Assembly: GCA_964419145.1 (NCBI GenBank)
Contig: CAYQOM010000003.1
Span: 248,001-312,000, forward strand
Length of the DNA stretch: 64,000 nt
From: UBA2336 sp964419145
GTDB taxonomy: Bacteria > Bacteroidota > Bacteroidia > Cytophagales > Cyclobacteriaceae
Direction of reading: 5' to 3'
Under the pieces are notes generated by a model. That model had not been told where the DNA came from. It made no database searches and worked only from the letters and a program-made list of their open reading frames with translations. Below, piece after piece: positions 10,601 to 16,853 of the stretch. Position 1 is the first letter of the stretch. Each line of letters begins with the position of its first letter. Made by a program: the position numbers and the translations under genes.

Positions 10601-10715
10601 TACATGGAACGGGCTGTCCATTGATGGACGAATTCTCTCAGACGGTGACTATTATTATGTAATAAAGTGTGATGGAAAGACCGTTAGTGCAGGTGGATTA
10701 AGAATAATTCGGTAA
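4605..10715 (+). CDS. T9SS type B secreted adhesin: beta-helix plus 16 PKD-like repeats
   Basis: Secreted protein of 2036 aa. Residues 1-25 form a signal peptide ending before QCGC. Residues of about 30-440 look like a right-handed parallel beta-helix (repeated YNN..V, GI.I, FNN patterns) ending in DQGAHEF, a closing motif typical of such helices. Then come 16 PKD/REJ-type Ig-like repeats of roughly 90 aa, each opening with variants of NAGPD..ITLPTN and containing DPDGTI..Y.W.K.SGP and V.D..GA. The last 85 residues (FSPNNDGTNDTW, IYTREGRKIYE, WNG, DGDYYYVI) are a gliding-motility-type, type B T9SS sorting domain. The PorP/SprF gene begins 20 bp downstream; SprF-like proteins are known to be needed for type B substrates. 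It may be an adhesin or a polysaccharide-binding/lyase-like protein; no catalytic residues can be assigned. Confidence 0.9.
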   Translation: MLNPLKTFFVGVLMISVIGVNETLGQCGCTFTIPANQYEVNGTTLGVKPGDVICLPGGTITSKLFVNINGTAANPVIIKNCGGKSYIERSPASGFGIDFSRSRHFRLTGTGDPNHFYGIEINGANQGVQIGTISTDFEVDHIQVYNTGYAGIAIKTNPGCNPETWRENYTMYNVKVHDNYVHETTGEGFYIGNSHYHFADGVDKSCSGVTIKVNEHAIRNCEVYNNIVENTGRDGIQVGAVIEGGKVYNNRVTVFGIKNPDHINGIQINPGFVGVVYNNFVTGGVGYGIQSIGIGANYFNNIITNCGAGGIFIDSRGNFPGYTFNVFNNTLIKNGRYGLNFLNLAAVNNKFFNNIIVSDGSSTFKYISKHPSAQLESSNNYETTNINALLFEDPSTLNFRIKVGSPAIDAGRDVTSFGITFDYDNKPRPVNTKFDQGAHEFQTQTIGANAGPDVSITLPTNSVVLNGSGTSSTGVINSYLWTKKSGGSATLTNPNLPALTVTNLEEGTYVFQLQVTDAFGSAIDEAVVTVLSAAVNSPPVANAGPDRSITLPTNNIVLNGTGTDTDGSIASHLWAKISGPDATLTNANTANLSLTDLLEGTYEFELTVTDDDNATGTDRARVTVNAAPVNIPPVVNAGVDKTIPLPTNSVLLNGTATDTDGSISSLLWEKKSGPTANLLNTNTLNLTANDLVEGSYVFRLTAEDNLGEKSFDEVSVDVITVNQNPVVNAGTDRSITLPTMTLNLTGSGTDTDGTIASYLWTQVGGPSAVDLVNANSATVTFNLLTPVAGVYTLGLLITDNDGGTGYDEVNITVLDAPLNISPVANAGTDKTIKLPLNTLTLNGTGTDADGAISSFIWSKKSGPSATLANETTKDLLLENLVAGNYTFNLRVTDNEGATGDDEVNVTVLPESANQAPVANAGGNRFLTLPTNFISLTGIASDPDGTVVAVQWTKEQGPTATITGETDLTVDITDLVEGEYVFRFTVTDNQGATASAFVSVLVSSGNIPPIVSVNNNQNVFLPTSTLLIEATGTDPDGTITDYLWTIVSGASIVLVNETTPSVTVNNLTLGTFVVRITVTDNNGATSFEDVTITVLPESTNQIPSVSAGSDQIIFLPTNSTNFTANAQDPDGTISSIVWIQLSGPVATLINETNTTVTVTNLLAGLSTFRVTVTDNDGATNFDDVSIQVYSSGTNQLPLVNAGANQFIQLPTNQTSLLGTAADNDGTIATYTWSKISGPTCTLSNQSTPTLTVTNLVEGLYIFRLTVSDNTGGLAFDEVQITVLPAEVNKQPISFAGQNQTLILPTNNTILVGSGNDPDGTIVSYLWTKISGPASFTITSANSQITTLTDLVEGVYTFRLTITDDDGASGSDDINIIVNSSTGNIPPIADAGGSKTITLPTNSVNLFGSGTDADGSVVSYAWTKITGGSATLVNTNSPILTINDLQAGSYSFRLRVTDNNGATNDDIANVFVNSASVNLPPIANAGIDKTIVLPTNSITINGQGTDSDGQITSYLWEKVSGGALTFSDASLQNVLVSNLVEGTYILRLTVTDNFGATNFDEMILRVLAPNSNIPPSVDLGDDIVIFLPTNATTIAANAEDPDGTITSFFWSKLSGPQATLADPNVKDLDVSDLVEGVYTFQITIIDDRSSSASDQVKVTVFPATVNQSPIVNAGPNITITFPTNSTPISATASDTDGSIADILWIKISGGSASLTNETTLNLQLADLVVGTYEFEIRVTDNLGAFSTDRVLVIVQPTPPNSPPIANAGENVSIELPFSGEIIIQGSGSDADGTVENYQWSQVSGPSITLQGTSTPNLSISNFNTEGPHVFRLVVTDNEGATDTDDVVVFAFQNSETLKVPPVAIAGEDRTVVLPDNNIQIIGEATDEDGTIQSFEWSKLSGPAALISTPEEHILELSELVKGEYEFSLTVMDNDSLYSSDQFLLLVTETGEGIVIPKYFSPNNDGTNDTWVIRNVEAINGCPLTIYTREGRKIYETSSYDNTWNGLSIDGRILSDGDYYYVIKCDGKTVSAGGLRIIR
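5938..10440 (+). repeat. 16-unit PKD-like repeat array within the adhesin
   Basis: Sixteen successive coding units of about 260-290 bp. The units start at recurring NAG-type codons followed by LPTN. They are diverged at DNA level, with no long identical stretches seen, unlike the MBG array at 44.8-53.8 kb. The array looks old and under protein-level selection rather than recently amplified. Confidence 0.85.
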
Positions 10716-10735
10716 ACAAAAGACCCGTAACCCTT

Positions 10736-12085
10736 ATGCGAATATTTTACTCTGCTCTATTAACCATTCTGGTTAGCACTGGATTTACTCAAGAATTACC
10801 AATTTTCAATCAATATGCATTCGATCCATACCTTATAAATCCATCCTACATTGCTCAACGTGGATATTCAGAAATTAATCTCTTATATAGGCAACAATGG
10901 GCTGGTATTGAAGATGCGCCACGAACAATAGCAGCAAATTTTCAATATGCAGCAAGTCCTAGAATGTCGATTGGCTTAACTGCCTACAATCATGAAGTGG
11001 TCTTATTGTCCACCTCTTCAGTAATGGCAACCTTTGGTTATCGTGTCCCTTTTAGCCGTAGACATTTCCTTTCGTTTGGCATTTCATCAGGCATTATTTC
11101 CGATCGGATACAACTTGAGGATGTAGAAGACCCTAATGACCCGGTCTTTGCCAGAAACGGAAACACCCTAAATATGGATGGCCAATTTGGGGTAAACTAT
11201 ACAAATAAGAGGTTTACGCTCGGATTTTCCTTGCTCAAGCTTTTTGAAAACACCCCTCTTCCAGTCAATGAAGGAGGTATAAAATTTAGTCAGCTAAGCA
11301 ACAAAGCCGTCACCGCCAGCTATTTGTTTACACTCTCACCATCGCTCGATTTTATGCCCTATGTGCAATACCGCTTCACTAACAACTATAATTTCATTGA
11401 AGGAAAGCGAATATTTACTTACAAAAATTTCATCAGCCTTGGTGGTTTCTACCGACAAGAGTATGGACCTGGATTTATACTGAGAGTAAGATTGAATAAA
11501 AAAATTGATTTCGGATATGGGCATGAGTTTGCAACTAATCAAGCCAAAAATTTTCTAGGCGGAACACACGAACTACAATTCAAAATTCTTGTGGGCGAAA
11601 AAGGAAAAGAATTGCTTACCAAAAACGAAGAACGCACAATAGACTCAACTTCTGTTGCCCAGAATGACACTCCTGTGCAGCCCATAAAAGAGGTAAATGC
11701 AGATATTGTTGCTAAGGAAAATCCTGTTCGAAAGGATTCCATTATCAAGGAGGAATCAATCAGTCCGAGTGTTTCGGAAAACCAACCACCTCAAGAAGAA
11801 ATCAAAACACCTGTACTCGAAGAGTCGAAACCCAACGATAAGCCAGGAGAAAACTACTTTTTGATTGTTGGAGCATTTAAAAGCTCAAGCAATGCGTTAG
11901 TTTTTTTAAGAACTGTTAAAAGTAAGGGGCTCAAGGCTGAGATGCAATTTTCAAAAGCTATGGGGTACTACTATGTATTCCTTCCAGAATACAATACAAC
12001 AGCCCCCTCGATAGAACAACTCTTTGAAATAAGAGATAAAATTCAATTAAAAGATGCCTGGTACAAAAAAGGGCCACTCGAATAA
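10736..12085 (+). CDS. PorP/SprF family T9SS protein with C-terminal SPOR-like domain
   Basis: Protein of 449 aa. Signal peptide of about 18 residues (cleavage near TGFTQE). Residues of about 20-285 match the PorP/SprF outer-membrane family: FNQYAFDPYLINPSY, then YRQQWAGIEDAPRT, then beta-strand-rich sequence. Residues of about 290-365 are a charged, Pro/Glu/Lys-rich linker. The last 75 residues (YFLIVGAFKSSSNALVFL, KGLKAEM, YYYVFL) look like a SPOR domain, which in other proteins binds denuded peptidoglycan glycans. PorP/SprF proteins usually end after the barrel, so the added SPOR-like tail is unusual. Placed 20 bp after the type B sorting-domain adhesin, it is probably that protein's dedicated surface-attachment or secretion partner. 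Its stop lies 6 bp from the stop of the convergent GT39-like gene. Confidence 0.88.
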   Translation: MRIFYSALLTILVSTGFTQELPIFNQYAFDPYLINPSYIAQRGYSEINLLYRQQWAGIEDAPRTIAANFQYAASPRMSIGLTAYNHEVVLLSTSSVMATFGYRVPFSRRHFLSFGISSGIISDRIQLEDVEDPNDPVFARNGNTLNMDGQFGVNYTNKRFTLGFSLLKLFENTPLPVNEGGIKFSQLSNKAVTASYLFTLSPSLDFMPYVQYRFTNNYNFIEGKRIFTYKNFISLGGFYRQEYGPGFILRVRLNKKIDFGYGHEFATNQAKNFLGGTHELQFKILVGEKGKELLTKNEERTIDSTSVAQNDTPVQPIKEVNADIVAKENPVRKDSIIKEESISPSVSENQPPQEEIKTPVLEESKPNDKPGENYFLIVGAFKSSSNALVFLRTVKSKGLKAEMQFSKAMGYYYVFLPEYNTTAPSIEQLFEIRDKIQLKDAWYKKGPLE

Positions 12086-12091
12086 TTTACT

Positions 12092-13738
12092 CTATCTTAT
12101 CTCAATAACTTTAGGGACATACACTTCAATTATTTCTGAAGTATTCCGTCTGGGCGCCTGAAATACATCGATACGATTGTACTTGTCCTGGAGCGCCTCC
12201 CTGACAGCCTCAGGATAGAAGTTGTTTAGATTAGGTATAATCTCGAAAAGAACAACATCATAATACTGATTATCAATTCTATTCAAGAACAAATCAAGCT
12301 CCCGCTGGAACATCCCAACGTTAAGATGGTACCACAACGGAAGTTTAGTCTCCAACTCGTACCCTAATTCATGAGCCAAGGGTGTTAACTCAGACATATT
12401 CAGAACCTTTGGCTTATGCTCACCTTGAAAAACAGGTAGTTGCTGCAAGCGCCTCATCCCCTCCACAGTCTCTCTTGGCATGTAAACACGATCAAACGCT
12501 TTGTACTCACTCAAAATCCATGTAGATTGATCCAATGCAGTTGAATCAAACTCTAACTTATAGGTATTTATTGAAATAATGTTGTCACTGTTTTTATCTG
12601 AAGTAAATAGCTCAGGGGCAATCCTCTTCAATATTCGCGTAGTGTATTTCCAATATGTACCAGACCACCAGATAAAAATAAACACAATAGCAAGAGTCAA
12701 AACAGAGAGTTTCCAAAAATTAACATTCCAATTAATGCTTGAAAGTATAAAGGCAATAGAAAATGCATGGAAATAAATATTTCCATCTAATGGAGTATAA
12801 CTCGTGACCTGCAATACAATTGCCTGAACTAAAATCCCAAAAGAAAGAATTATAAAATTTACATCATGACGATCGCTAAACAATTCTCTCCACTTCTTTA
12901 ACTTAGAGAGCAAAATCAAAATGAATAAAAAAAGATAAAACTTCAAGAATATTGACTTCTCAAAGAATTCATTTGCAATATCCATTAAGTTAGTTCTACC
13001 ATAATGGGGTGGCTGTCCATAGTTAAACCAATACAAAAAATCATGTGGAACAAATGGGGCAATTAATATCAATACAGAAATACATAGACCGCCTGCAAAT
13101 ACAGCTACATACTTATACGACCGTTGAGTCAATGATTCGGCAAGGGCCAAGCCACCACCAATTACGATAGCAAAAAAACCTCCATCCTGCTTGGTTAGGA
13201 AAGAAAGCAAAAGAAAGAAAGCCGCGCTGAAACCCAAAAAATAAAACTTCCATCCATTTCCTTGTTTAAAAGCTACCAGTATCAGCGCCAATCCTATCAA
13301 TTCATAAACAATGACTGTATGATTGTACCAAGGCCAAAAGTTGTGGAATGAAAAAGAAATAACGAATAAGAAAACACTCAAAAACCTAATAGGAGGCGAA
13401 ACTTTAAGAGAATGCAATATTGATCTAAACGATAAACCGGAAACCACATTCAGAAATACCTGCGCTTTAACCAATGTAGCTAAATACGGTCCAAAAATTT
13501 TAAAAAATAATGCTGGTACTAACCAATAACCATAGCCCAGTGGAATACCAAAATCCTTATAAGGCATTTGCCCCAGATACATCCGATACGCCCCTTCCCA
13601 AGAAAGAAAAATATTAATTCGGAACGGATACGTACTGAATAGAGGAACTAAAGCAAAACTTACAATTATGAAAATCTCCGCAATGGTTATCCATCTCGGA
13701 TTTACTTCCATATTTAATACTTTTGACTCCTTAATCAT
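12092..13738 (-). CDS. GT39-like membrane glycosyltransferase
   Basis: Polytopic membrane protein of 548 aa. After the first helix comes YRMYLGQMPYKDFGIPLGYG, the shape of the first extracytoplasmic loop of GT-C enzymes (G..PY.DF..P.G), whose acidic residue is usually catalytic. About ten more hydrophobic helices follow to residue 365, then a soluble C-terminal domain of about 170 aa. GT-C enzymes move a sugar from a polyprenyl-phosphate donor to a protein or glycan on the periplasmic side. It is the last gene of a minus-strand operon with the acyltransferase, GMC oxidoreductase and small membrane protein, overlapping the latter by 8 bp. A link to the polyprenyl-phospho-arabinose genes in this window is possible but only inferred. 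Confidence 0.75.
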   Translation of the reverse strand: MIKESKVLNMEVNPRWITIAEIFIIVSFALVPLFSTYPFRINIFLSWEGAYRMYLGQMPYKDFGIPLGYGYWLVPALFFKIFGPYLATLVKAQVFLNVVSGLSFRSILHSLKVSPPIRFLSVFLFVISFSFHNFWPWYNHTVIVYELIGLALILVAFKQGNGWKFYFLGFSAAFFLLLSFLTKQDGGFFAIVIGGGLALAESLTQRSYKYVAVFAGGLCISVLILIAPFVPHDFLYWFNYGQPPHYGRTNLMDIANEFFEKSIFLKFYLFLFILILLSKLKKWRELFSDRHDVNFIILSFGILVQAIVLQVTSYTPLDGNIYFHAFSIAFILSSINWNVNFWKLSVLTLAIVFIFIWWSGTYWKYTTRILKRIAPELFTSDKNSDNIISINTYKLEFDSTALDQSTWILSEYKAFDRVYMPRETVEGMRRLQQLPVFQGEHKPKVLNMSELTPLAHELGYELETKLPLWYHLNVGMFQRELDLFLNRIDNQYYDVVLFEIIPNLNNFYPEAVREALQDKYNRIDVFQAPRRNTSEIIEVYVPKVIEIR

Positions 13739-14168
13739 TATTAAGAAAATTTAAGTCAGAAAATGGATTTGAACAAAACCTATTGTACGGGTTAGGTAAT
13801 CCCATGTATTTTATAGAATCAGTCCGCTGGCCATTAAAGAAATAATTTGTTGACATTAAGAAATCTCCGACAATAATATTCTTATAATGTAAATATTTAT
13901 GATGGTAAGGTATTACTCCACTGAGAAAAGGGAAATAAAAATGTATTCTAATAACAAGCTTCTTAGTCAAACTAAATTGTCTCCAATGATTTTGCTTTTC
14001 ACAATCATTTAGAAAACGCTTTAAGATAGCCCCATCTACAGATAAATCTTTGAGACTATCTTCAATCAACCTCCTTACTACCCAATTAAAAGAAATAAAA
14101 AAACTAAACCCTATCCACGTTGTCAGGAATGAAATAAGACCTAATATTATAAACCTTCTTCGGGTCAT
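13731..14168 (-). CDS. small membrane-anchored protein paired with GMC oxidoreductase
   Basis: Protein of 145 aa starting MTRRRFIILG, then a transmembrane segment to about residue 30. The double-Arg start resembles a Tat-type leader (RRxF), as seen on gluconate 2-dehydrogenase subunit 3 proteins, which are the usual small partners of GMC-type dehydrogenases. The rest (DSLKDLSVDGAILKRFL, GDFLMSTNYFFNG, YMGLPNPYNRFCSNP) would lie outside the membrane. The ATG overlaps the upstream GMC stop (14165-14168) and its end overlaps the glycosyltransferase start, so it is clearly in the operon. I do not recognise a defined family. A subunit, maturation factor or anchor of the GMC enzyme is the best inference. 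Confidence 0.6.
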   Translation of the reverse strand: MTRRRFIILGLISFLTTWIGFSFFISFNWVVRRLIEDSLKDLSVDGAILKRFLNDCEKQNHWRQFSLTKKLVIRIHFYFPFLSGVIPYHHKYLHYKNIIVGDFLMSTNYFFNGQRTDSIKYMGLPNPYNRFCSNPFSDLNFLNND

Positions 14169-15613
14169 AATTTACTATTAAAAACCTTATCTACAGCACG
14201 CAATGAAAGAGCCGAGATTGTAAGTGTTGGATTTGCCGGACTCATTGTAGGGAAAGCACCACTTCCTAATACAAAAACATTACGATATTGATGGTGAATC
14301 AAATTTTCGTCAACTACTCCATCATTGGGCAATGCACTCATACGTGTCGTACAACAAATATGATATTCAGATTTTTGAAAAAATCCATCATAGTGAATCT
14401 TCTCAATGGGAAAAAATTGAAAATATCGTGAAACATTTTTCTCAAGATTATCCATTGCCCTTTTTGCGTAATTTGAATGATCAATAAAAACTATTTTAGG
14501 AACCAATGGGTTTTCAGAAAGCATAACACGATTGTTATCACTTGGCAAGTTCTCAAATACGAATTTCATCTTTGCTATGTGGCGCCACTTTCCAACTTCG
14601 CTTCGAATGTAAACGGTATTATGGCTCTCAATTAAACACCCCGAATATTCGTTCCTTTCTGGAACATCGTACATCATGTACCCATTAGCCGGAATAATGC
14701 TACCGCCACCAACATTATTAACACTCTCTAAATAAAAAAAAGCATAGGTTCCCGCTTGTTCACTTAAACCACGTCCAGTAAAGTAGCTGGAATCACCTGA
14801 GTTGAGTAATATGTGGGCATTAAAAATTGCATTTGCACCCAGCACAACAATATCACTCGTTACTTCTATATCCTCATCCTCTACCCTATACACAACTGCT
14901 TTTGCTACATTACTTTCAATACGAAGGGAATGGACGGAAGCATTGTATCGAAGTGTAATATTTGGACGGCTATACAAATCGCTAAAAGTATTTTCTATTG
15001 TAAATTTGGAGTCAATTGGGCATAGATTGCACACAACAGAAGAGCAACACTTCGGACGATTTCCAACCTGGCTGGTAGGCCGAGCTGTTGGTTGACTTAT
15101 ATATAGCTCAGTATACTTCCTTTGAATCAATCTATCAAAATTGCTCAAAGCATGTGGCTTTAAAGGATATGGCTTTGATTTTGGAAAGGGGGTCACGTCC
15201 GGACCAGCAATCATCATCATATCCTCAACCTCTGAATAGTAGGGCTCCAGGTCATTGTATGTTAATGGCCAATCAACGCCAACACCGTATTGGCTTTTCA
15301 TACGAAAATCGTTGGGCATGAATCGAGGCGTGCAGCCGGTCCAACAATTTGACCCTCCGCCAAAATTTGGATCAAAAATCCATGGTTTATCAGGCGTTTC
15401 ATTTAAAACCAATTTCGAAGATTTTTCCCAGTTGATATTCTCAAATGGCTTTCTGTCGCGCATATGTTTTACCCTATCCACATGACGAAACAGATCACCT
15501 CGTTCAAGCACCAAAATGCGTTTTGACTCACCAAATTTCTCTATGAACCGCTTCAGGAAAAAAGTTGATGCAAAGCCTGTCCCTACTATGATTATGTCAA
15601 AATGTTCTTTCAT
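14165..15613 (-). CDS. GMC family oxidoreductase (FAD)
   Basis: Flavoprotein of 482 aa. The N-terminal FAD-binding motif is DIIIVGTGFASTFFLKRF. NFGGGSNCWTGCTPRFMPNDF follows near residues 83-103, and the C-terminal GMC signature reads VLGSGAFPTMSPANPTLTISALSL with GA and PANPT intact. A Cys cluster lies at about residues 187-198 (KCCSSVVCNLC). Such enzymes oxidise alcohol or sugar hydroxyls. Its 4-bp overlap with the small Tat-like membrane protein suggests an anchored dehydrogenase feeding electrons to the respiratory chain rather than an O2-using oxidase. The gene sits between an acyltransferase and a glycosyltransferase, so the substrate may be a surface-glycan sugar. The ATG at 15613 lies 13 bp after the acyltransferase stop. 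Confidence 0.85.
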   Translation of the reverse strand: MKEHFDIIIVGTGFASTFFLKRFIEKFGESKRILVLERGDLFRHVDRVKHMRDRKPFENINWEKSSKLVLNETPDKPWIFDPNFGGGSNCWTGCTPRFMPNDFRMKSQYGVGVDWPLTYNDLEPYYSEVEDMMMIAGPDVTPFPKSKPYPLKPHALSNFDRLIQRKYTELYISQPTARPTSQVGNRPKCCSSVVCNLCPIDSKFTIENTFSDLYSRPNITLRYNASVHSLRIESNVAKAVVYRVEDEDIEVTSDIVVLGANAIFNAHILLNSGDSSYFTGRGLSEQAGTYAFFYLESVNNVGGGSIIPANGYMMYDVPERNEYSGCLIESHNTVYIRSEVGKWRHIAKMKFVFENLPSDNNRVMLSENPLVPKIVFIDHSNYAKRAMDNLEKNVSRYFQFFPIEKIHYDGFFQKSEYHICCTTRMSALPNDGVVDENLIHHQYRNVFVLGSGAFPTMSPANPTLTISALSLRAVDKVFNSKL

Positions 15614-15626
15614 CTGGTACTAAATA

Positions 15627-16787
15627 TTAACTTTTACGCTCTCTTTTCCCATGCAAGTAGAATCCGATAAATGTATACCGTACAAATAAATGATAGGATA
15701 AATATGAGATTATAGAAGCCCCTATCAAGGTAACGAAAAATCGTATTTCTGGCAGCACATGAAAATGAATACAGAAAATCTGAAAAGCAGCTACCAGAAC
15801 TAAATGAATAATATAGACCCAATACGAAGCATCGGAGGCATATTTAATAACTGCACTTTTACCATTTAAGTATTTTAAACAAAACCCAATCAATCCAAAA
15901 CTCAGCAACATATTCTGCGCAGCATAGGAGGCTTTGTAAAGTATGAGTTCTGGACTGAATACAGCATCAGAAAAGAAATAATTCACCAGATAAACATTTG
16001 CTATTGAAAGTAAAGTGCCAAATCCAAGAAACAAGTTAGAGTGCTTTTTAAAAAACTCCAGCAAATGCATGTTAAAAAATACACACCACCCAAAAAAGAA
16101 ATTTATTCCATAATACAAAAGCTGGGGATTTCTAGGAAGCAACCCTGTCCAGATTGATGGAGTCAGGTCACGATAATAGAGTAAAAGAACTCCAAAAGTC
16201 AACAAAAATGTAACCAAGAGAAACCACCAACCGCTTGACGGAAAGAATCGAACTATTTGATCAATTCCAAATCCCAATCTTTGAAGCAAAAGGAACCCTA
16301 AATAAAAATATATCAAGTTTAGCAGAAACCAGAAGTGTTGAAGTCCTTTAAATTCCTGAAATGTTATTAGTCGAAAAATTTCTTGTATTGTTAAATCAAA
16401 GGCTCCAGTGATTGGAACTCCTCCATCCAGGTACAGTCGAGAAAATGTAAAAGGAGCAATGGAGATTGGTAAAATAAAAATCACACAAGCGATGAGCGGT
16501 ACGACTATTCGATTGAATCGATTCTTAATAAAATCCTTAAATCCAATTTTATTGAACAGCAATACGGTAAAAAAGCCACTCAACAAGAAAAAAAGAGGCA
16601 TTCTGAAAGAGTGTATCCAGAAATACAGATGATCATAAAAAAAACTTGTAAAATCAGAGTCACGAATCCAATACCGCGGATGGTACCCAGCCTTATACGC
16701 AATGGCCGAATGTAAGACAACACCCAGGTACATGGTTAGCGCCCGTAGCGCGTCTAGCCCATAAATTCTTCCAGTATCTTGTTTCAC
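15627..16787 (-). CDS. acyltransferase family 3 membrane protein
   Basis: Integral membrane acyltransferase of 386 aa from a GTG start. The N-terminal motif RIYGLDALRALTMYLGVVLH with its conserved His is typical of acyltransferase 3 (OafA/OpgC-like) enzymes, followed by about ten helices (FRMPLFFLLSGFF, HFWFLLNLIYFYLGF, SYWVYIIHLVLV). It would acylate a sugar in a surface glycan. Start choice: a TTG at 16796 directly abuts the T-run of the upstream terminator, and the first ATG (16736) would remove the RIYGLDALR core, so GTG at 16787 is preferred. Because a terminator lies just upstream, transcription must come from read-through or a promoter overlapping that hairpin. First gene of a four-gene operon. 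Confidence 0.85.
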   Translation of the reverse strand: MKQDTGRIYGLDALRALTMYLGVVLHSAIAYKAGYHPRYWIRDSDFTSFFYDHLYFWIHSFRMPLFFLLSGFFTVLLFNKIGFKDFIKNRFNRIVVPLIACVIFILPISIAPFTFSRLYLDGGVPITGAFDLTIQEIFRLITFQEFKGLQHFWFLLNLIYFYLGFLLLQRLGFGIDQIVRFFPSSGWWFLLVTFLLTFGVLLLYYRDLTPSIWTGLLPRNPQLLYYGINFFFGWCVFFNMHLLEFFKKHSNLFLGFGTLLSIANVYLVNYFFSDAVFSPELILYKASYAAQNMLLSFGLIGFCLKYLNGKSAVIKYASDASYWVYIIHLVLVAAFQIFCIHFHVLPEIRFFVTLIGASIISYLSYHLFVRYTFIGFYLHGKRERKS

Positions 16788-16797
16788 CTGGTACAAT

Positions 16798-16833
16798 AAA
16801 AAAAATGTTCCCCGTCTTTCCTAACGGGGAACA
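16798..16833 (-). terminator. intrinsic terminator after the esterase-adhesin gene
   Basis: A perfect 10-bp stem, TGTTCCCCGT (16806-16815) pairing with ACGGGGAACA (16824-16833), has an 8-nt loop. Reading the minus strand, eight Ts follow (complement of 16798-16805). It lies 21 bp after the stop of the 2092-aa gene and just before the acyltransferase start. Confidence 0.88.
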
Positions 16834-16853
16834 TTGCTTTGAGCATCTCTTTT

